Program-made: the position numbers and the translations under genes
Assembly (NCBI GenBank): GCA_947561585.1
Contig: CANNZV010002584.1
Coordinates: forward strand, 1-64,000
Origin: Caprella mutica
Lineage: Eukaryota > Arthropoda > Malacostraca > Amphipoda > Caprellidae
Length of the DNA: 64,000 bases
Reading direction: 5' to 3'
Part shown: one piece after another, positions 58,535 to 64,000 of the stretch
Position numbering within the stretch: the first letter of the stretch is position 1
Layout of the letters: each line of letters starts with the position of its first letter
The notes under the pieces: model-generated
Databases searched by the model: none
Told to the model about the DNA's origin: nothing
What the model saw: only the letters and a program-made list of their open reading frames with translations

Positions 58535-58754
58535 ATAATCAAGACATCAGGAACCACACAGTGATTTGACTCTATTACAAACTGCGGAAAGGGGGAGTTG
58601 TTGTATTTAGTATTAAGATTTAATGTTATTATTTCTGTTAATGATCTACGTATTCTATCTACGGGTACACCCAATATATTTCTGACATTTACGAACGAAT
58701 CCGCCTTGTACATTACTAATAAAGATGATTAGAAACAAGATCAATTATTAAACA

Positions 58755-61700
58755 ATAATAATGAATTTGAAAGACTTTTTCCTACATACACTAACTTTTT
58801 ATTGTTTATATCGAAAAAAGAGAGGGAGCAATATAACTTTAATTTTGAAATATAAACCTACGGACTTTTGTAAAAGCATTCAACTAACTTTTGAATTTGA
58901 TAATTGTTAAAAGTCAGTTTATTATCTTCAACATTACAAAAGGGGTGGATATTATAAGATTAGGAGGACATTTGAACAAAAATTCCATTATTTATACATC
59001 ATAAATTCATTTATATATTTACAAAAATCAGTAGAGATCGCTCTCACTGACCCACTGATTCCTCAAGTCCCACGTCCACCATTATCCCTCGTATTAAGTC
59101 CACCACCTTCCTGCAAGCCATGTCCACCATCGTTGCTTTACTGGTGTAAAGTAGATCCCCGAGAAGCAGTAGTACCAACAACCAGCGAAGAACATCGGCG
59201 GTCGTGTCACGTCCAACAGCATCAGCGAAGTCATCCTGGAAATGTAACAGCACAGCAACAAGAGAAAAATGGGAGGTTTACGGGTAGGTCCCTTTCTTAT
59301 ATAGTTTACTGAGCGTGTGGTTGCACATTTAGCTAAATTCCTGCTCTCTGATTGGCTGCTGTAAGACTTCATTCACGCAGGACACCAGAGCCTCTGAATT
59401 AGTGTTGCATCTTATATTTTCGCCAAGGAAAGGGTTTTATTGGCCAAAATTGATATAAAATAGAGTAAATAATAATGAATTTGAAATACTTTTTCCTACA
59501 TACACTAACTTTTTATTGTTTATATCAAAAAAAGAGAGGGAGCAATATCACTTTAATTTTGAAATATAAACCTACGGACTTTTGTAAAAGCATTCAACTA
59601 ACTTTTGAATTTGATAATTGTTAAAAGTCAGTTTATTATCTTCAACATTACAAAAGGGGTGGATATTATAAGATTAGGAGGACATTTAAACAACAATTCC
59701 ATTATTTATACATCATAAATTTATTTACATATTTACAAAAATCAGTAGAGATCGCTCTCACTGACCCACTGATACCTCAAGTCCCAAGTCCACCATTATC
59801 CCTCGTATTAAGTCCACCACCTTCCTGCAAGCCATGTCCACCATCGCTGCTTTACTGGTGTAAAGTAGATCCCCGAGAAGCAGTAGTACCAACAACCAGC
59901 GAAGAACATCGGCGGTCGTGTCACGTCCAACAGCATCAGCGAAGTCATCCTGGAAATGTAACAGCACAGCAACAAGAGAAAGAGGGGAGATTTACGAGGT
60001 AGGTGCCTTTGTTATATAGTTTACTGAGCGTGTGGTTGCACATTTAGCTAAATTCCTGCGCTCTGATTGGCTGCTGTAAGTCTTCATCCACGCAGGACAC
60101 CAGATCCTCTGAATTAGTGTTGCATCTTATATTTTCGCCAAGAAAAAGGTTTTATTGGCCAAAATTGATATAAAATAGAGTAAATAATAATGAATTTGAA
60201 AGACTTTTTCCTACATACACTAACTTTTTATTGTTTATATCAAAAAAAGAGAGGGAGCAATATCACTTTAATTTTGAAATATATACCTACGGACTTTTGT
60301 GAAAGCATTCAACTAACTTTTGAAATTGATAATTGTTAAAAGTCAGTTTATTATCTTCAACATTACAAAAGGGGTGGATATTATAAGATTAGGAGGACAT
60401 TTAAACAACAATTCCATTATTTATACATCATAAATTTATTTACATATTTACAAAAATCAGTAGAGATCGCTCTCACTGACCCACTGATACCTCAAGTCCC
60501 AAGTCCACCATTATCCCTCGTATTAAGTCCACCACCTTCCTGCAAGCCATGTCCACCATCGCTGCTTTACTGGTGTAAAGTAGATCCCCGAGAAGCAGTA
60601 GTACCAACAACCAGCGAAGAACATCGGCGGTCGTGTCACGTCCAACAGCATCAGCGAAGTCATCCTGGAAATGTAACAGCACAGCAACAAGAGAAAGAGG
60701 GGAGATTTACAGGGTAGGTGCCTTTATTATATAGTTTACTGAGCGTGTGGTTGCACATTTAGCTAAATTCCTGCGCTCTGATTGGCTGCTGTAAGCCTCC
60801 ATTCACGCAGGACACCAGAGCCTCTGAATTAGTGTTGCATCTTATATTTTCGCCAAGAAAAAGGTTTTATTGGCCAAAATTGATATAAAATAGAGTATAT
60901 AATAATGAATTTGAAAGACTTTTTCCTACATACACTAACTTTTTATTGTTTATATCAAAAAAAGAGAGGGAGCAATATCACTTTAATTTTGAAATATAAA
61001 CCTACAGACTTTTGTAAAAGCATTCAACTAACTTTTGAATTTGATAATTGTTAAAAGTCAGTTTATTATCTTCAACATTACAAAAGGGGTGGATATTATA
61101 AGATTAGGAGGACATTTAAACAACAATTCCATTATTTATACATCATAAATTTATTTACATATTTACAAAAATCAGTAGAGATCGCTCTCACTGACCCACT
61201 GATTCCTCAAGTCCCACGTCCACCATTATCCCTCGTATTAAGTCCACCCCCTTCCTGCAAGCCATGTCCACCATCGCTGCTTTACTGGTGTAAAGTAGAT
61301 CCCCGAGAAGCAGTAGTACCAACAACCAGCGAAGAACATCGGCGGTCGTGTCACGTCCAACAGCATCAGCGAAGTCATCCTGGAAATGTAACAGCACAGC
61401 AACAAGAGAAAGAGGGGAGATTTACTGGGTAGGTGCCTTTTCTATATAGTTTACTGAGCGTGTGGTTGCACATTTAGCTAAATTCCTGCGCTCTGATTGG
61501 CTTCTGTAAGACTTCATTCACGCAGGACACCAGAGCCTCTGAATTAGTGTTGCATCTTATATTTTCGCCAAGAAAAGGGTTTTATTGGCCAAAATTGATA
61601 TAAAATAGAGTAAATAATAATGAATTTGAAAGACTTTTTCCTACATACACTAACTTTTTATTGTTTATATCAAAAAAAGAGAGGGAGCAATATCACTTTA

Positions 61701-62139
61701 ATTTTGAAATATATACCTACGGACTTTTGTGAAAGCATTCAACTAACTTTTGAATTTGATAATTGTTAAAAGTCAGCTTATTATCTTCAACATTACAAAA
61801 GGGGTGGATATTATAAGATTAGGAGGACATTTAAACAACAATTCCATTATTTATACATCATAAATTTATTTACATATTTACAAAAATCAGTAGAGATCGC
61901 TCTCACTGACCCACTGATACCTCAAGTCCCACGTCCACCATTATCCCTCGTATTAAGTCCACCACCTTCCTGCAAGCCATGTCCACCATCGCTGCTTTAC
62001 TGGTGTAAAGTAGATCCCCGAGAAGCAGTAGTACCAACAACCAGCGAAGAACATCGGCGGTCGTGTCACGTTCAACAGCAGCAGCGAAGTCATCCTGGAA
62101 ATGTAACAGCACAGCAACAAGAGAAAGAGGGGAGATTTA
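58755..62139 (-). repeat. 715-bp tandem array, five units without insertion
   Basis: Units start near 58,757, 59,471, 60,186, 60,901 and 61,616 (period 714-715); the fifth is cut at 62,139 by the 3' end of a Jockey-type element. Short frames are at 59,044, 59,758, 60,473, 61,188 and 61,903 (left ends). Each complete unit has GATTGGCT(G/T)CTGTAAG (CCAAT box on the minus strand), TATATAGTTTACTGAGCG (TATA on the minus strand) and CATAAATTTATTTACA-type polyadenylation context (one unit has CATTTATATA). Confidence 0.95.
60010..60072 (-). promoter_or_regulatory. CCAAT and TATA motifs of a 715-bp unit (representative)
   Basis: On the minus strand, CAGCCAATCAGAG is followed about 45 bp later by ACTATATAACA, which lies about 65 bp before the ATG of the short frame at 59,758-59,949. 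Spacing and order suit an RNA polymerase II core promoter. The same pair occurs in every unit with a complete right half. Confidence 0.5.
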
Positions 62140-64000
62140 AGAGATGAGAGACACAAAGTGGGTTAAAATAGAAGGGGGACAGAGAAGAAAAAAGATTTAG
62201 AAAAATAAGAAAAAATAGTTAAGAGATAAAAGAGTGGTGCTACTGATTTGGTACACATTATATTAAGTTAGTTTAATTGCTCGCTGGTAGGGTTTAAAAA
62301 AAAGGGCATTCAGCCCGTTATGTTGAGATTATACTCATTAAAAAAAATTCTACTCAATAATTTGGCATTTATTGAAAAGGTCGTCAGACCGTTGATTTAA
62401 AAAATAAAAATCAGTCTTTTATATCTGTAAGGCTGATTGGTTTTGGTTAGAAAATGGGTTCTATTGGTTCTTCGCATCTATGCCTGCTGGAGGGGTATAA
62501 ATAGTTCTCGTTTGGGAAATGATTGAATTTGATTCGCTGGTTTTCTGTTAGGTTGATCTTGGTCCATATCTGATTTGCACTTTCATGTAGAACGATATTG
62601 ATTGGGGCTAAGTCTGCTTCAATATTTGTTTCTATATTGGTTTTGTGCTCTATTAATCTTGTGTTTGTAATAATGCGGGCAGCTTTATTTTGTATTCTTT
62701 GCAGTTTTTGGATTTGGGTTTTGCTGCGGGTTTGGAGGGGAATGGTTGGGTATAGTAGCTTGCTTCTTGTTATGGCTAGGTACAGTTTTCTTTTGTTTTG
62801 TTGGTTAAGGTTTTTGAGGCTATATAGTTTGGAGAGGGTTTGTTTCGCTGTCCTGATTCTATTGGTGGTATGGGTTGTAAATCCTGATCTATTAATTGTA
62901 ACTCCCAGTGCTGTTCCTGTTTGGCTATAGTCTATTTCTCGATTGTTTATTTTCACTTTATTGGTTCTTTTTCTTTCTAGAGGAATTATTTGAAATTTAT
63001 TGATATTTGTATTTATTTTCCACTTCCTTTCATAATTGTTGACCCTTTCTACTTCTCTTTGCGTTATTTTGGTGAGGATTTTTTCTGTTGGATAGCTAAT
63101 TATTTGGGTTACATCATCGGCGTAGATGATGTTTTCGGTATTGAATGATATTGGGGACGGTAGATCATGCGTGTAGAAGTTGAAAATTGTAGGGGACAGG
63201 CATCCTCCCTGGGGGACTCCGCAGGAGAGGTTGAAGGATGGACCAGTGAATTCATCTATTCTTATATTTGCATTTCTATTGGAGAGATAGTTGGCTATTA
63301 TTTTGATGAGGTATGGTTCTATATTGTTTACTATTAATTTGTGTATTATTCCATTATGCCAAACTTTGTCGAATGCTCCTTTTATGTCTCTAAGAACAAT
63401 ATTGGTTTTGAATTTTTGTGATTTGGCTGCCGCTATTGTTTCATAAGTTATTGCAGTTGCTGTATCTGTGCCTCTTTCTTTTCTGAATCCATGCTGATCG
63501 GTATTGTTTAGTTGTTTGAGGTCTATTGATTTTATTAGTCTTTTGTTTATTATTTTTTCGAGAATTTTGCCAGGAACATTGAGAAGTGATATTGGTCTAT
63601 AATTTATGTGCTCATAGGGGCTTTTATTGGGCTTTGGTAGGAATATCATTGTTGAGGTTTTCCATTGTTTTGGAAAGTAACCTGTATTAATTGCAGTTGT
63701 TACTATTTTTGCTAGTGCACCAATCATTGATTGGGAAAGGTTAGATAGGTGAAGTTTAGTAATTTGGTCATTTCCAGGGGCCTTCTGTTTGAAGGTTTTT
63801 ATTGTTTCTATTATTTCTGTAGGGGTTATTGTTATATTTTCTATTGCATTAGATGATGGGTTCATTAGTACTCTGTTGCTATCTATTGTTGAATTGACTT
63901 CTATTTCTGTTTCTTCATCAAATTGCTCGTTTTCTTCATCTGTTATTTGGAAAACTTTGGACCAGTGGTTTCTGAATAACTCTTCCTTTCCTTCACTTCC
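62140..64000 (-). mobile_element. Jockey-type non-LTR retrotransposon, 3' half
   Basis: Minus-strand element running off the right edge. Its 3' UTR (62,446-62,140) contains AACGGGCTGAATGCCC and ends where the 715-bp unit breaks off (GGGGAGATTTA), so it inserted into the array. The upstream half lies outside the window. The separate 5' half at 37.7-41.6 kb may belong to the same family. Confidence 0.85.
62447..64000 (-). CDS. Jockey-type ORF2, reverse transcriptase part (partial)
   Basis: About 517 residues in one open frame from the window edge (GSEGKEELFRNHWSKVFQIT) to TGA/TAA at 62,447. Reverse transcriptase blocks in order: APGNDQITKLHLSNL, FLPKPNKSPYEHINYRPISL, DQHGFRKERGTDTA, VLRDIKGAFDKVWH (first catalytic Asp), CGVPQGGCLSPTIF and IIYADDVTQI (YADD). 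The thumb and C-terminal region end in EEPIEPIF. No interruption is seen, so this part is coding-competent; endonuclease and ORF1 would be beyond 64,000. Confidence 0.92.
   Translation of the reverse strand, partial: GSEGKEELFRNHWSKVFQITDEENEQFDEETEIEVNSTIDSNRVLMNPSSNAIENITITPTEIIETIKTFKQKAPGNDQITKLHLSNLSQSMIGALAKIVTTAINTGYFPKQWKTSTMIFLPKPNKSPYEHINYRPISLLNVPGKILEKIINKRLIKSIDLKQLNNTDQHGFRKERGTDTATAITYETIAAAKSQKFKTNIVLRDIKGAFDKVWHNGIIHKLIVNNIEPYLIKIIANYLSNRNANIRIDEFTGPSFNLSCGVPQGGCLSPTIFNFYTHDLPSPISFNTENIIYADDVTQIISYPTEKILTKITQREVERVNNYERKWKINTNINKFQIIPLERKRTNKVKINNREIDYSQTGTALGVTINRSGFTTHTTNRIRTAKQTLSKLYSLKNLNQQNKRKLYLAITRSKLLYPTIPLQTRSKTQIQKLQRIQNKAARIITNTRLIEHKTNIETNIEADLAPINIVLHESANQIWTKINLTENQRIKFNHFPNENYLYPSSRHRCEEPIEPIF

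Larger units (their letters stand above)
54249..58754 (+). mobile_element. Ty3-type LTR retrotransposon, copy 3
   Basis: LTRs 54,249-54,404 and 58,599-58,754; flanks ATAAT. It starts 5,223 bp after copy 2. It has the longest intact pol segment (663 codons) but is broken elsewhere. Followed directly by a run of 715-bp units without insertion. Confidence 0.95.

Overview
The window reads as AT-rich genomic DNA of an invertebrate animal, most likely an arthropod. It has spliced genes, dense minisatellites and several classes of transposon with short target-site duplications (TSDs). I cannot name the species. No bacterial features are present.

Host genes. One gene is recognised with confidence. 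Seven minus-strand coding exons between 13,323 and 24,370 splice in frame into about 441 residues of AUP1 (ancient ubiquitous protein 1), a membrane protein of the ER and lipid droplets. It has an acyltransferase-like NHxTPFDH motif, a CUE domain and a C-terminal UBE2G2-binding helix. The first coding exon was not found; the DNA upstream of 24,370 is filled by nested transposons. A second candidate is a 715-bp tandem unit with CCAAT and TATA motifs, a short reading frame and an AATAAA signal, present seven times between 48.5 and 62.1 kb. Its product is not recognised.

Layout. 1-5.7 kb: 12-bp, 45-bp and 55-bp minisatellites and a dead mariner-type transposase. 5.7-13 kb: mostly featureless DNA with hairpin MITEs, a second transposase relic, copies of a dispersed repeat, and a 32-bp array. 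13.3-24.4 kb: AUP1, whose introns hold 31-bp, 60-bp and 28-bp arrays; the 28-bp array is split by a nearly complete non-LTR retrotransposon. 24.4-31.5 kb: four nested transposons (a TA-flanked inverted-repeat element holding a non-LTR fragment and a Ty3-type LTR element, which itself holds a hAT-like element). 31.5-37.6 kb: 22-bp and 20-bp arrays and interlocking MITEs. 37.7-41.7 kb: 5' half of a Jockey-type element with a pogo/Tigger-like insertion. 42.5-43.6 kb: hAT-like element. 43.8-58.8 kb: three Ty3-type elements at the same site of successive 715-bp units, followed by five units without the insertion. 62.4-64 kb: 3' half of another Jockey-type element, running off the window.

Main observations. 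(1) Two AUP1 introns begin with 31-bp minisatellites whose unit is the exon end plus 5' splice site, so each donor is followed by about 15 copies of itself. (2) The three Ty3-type elements come from one insertion amplified with its host satellite: all 5' LTRs share variants that differ from those shared by all 3' LTRs. Disabling mutations are shared in three mutually incompatible pairings, which indicates conversion or unequal exchange among copies. (3) The 715-bp unit may be a small tandemly repeated transcription unit.
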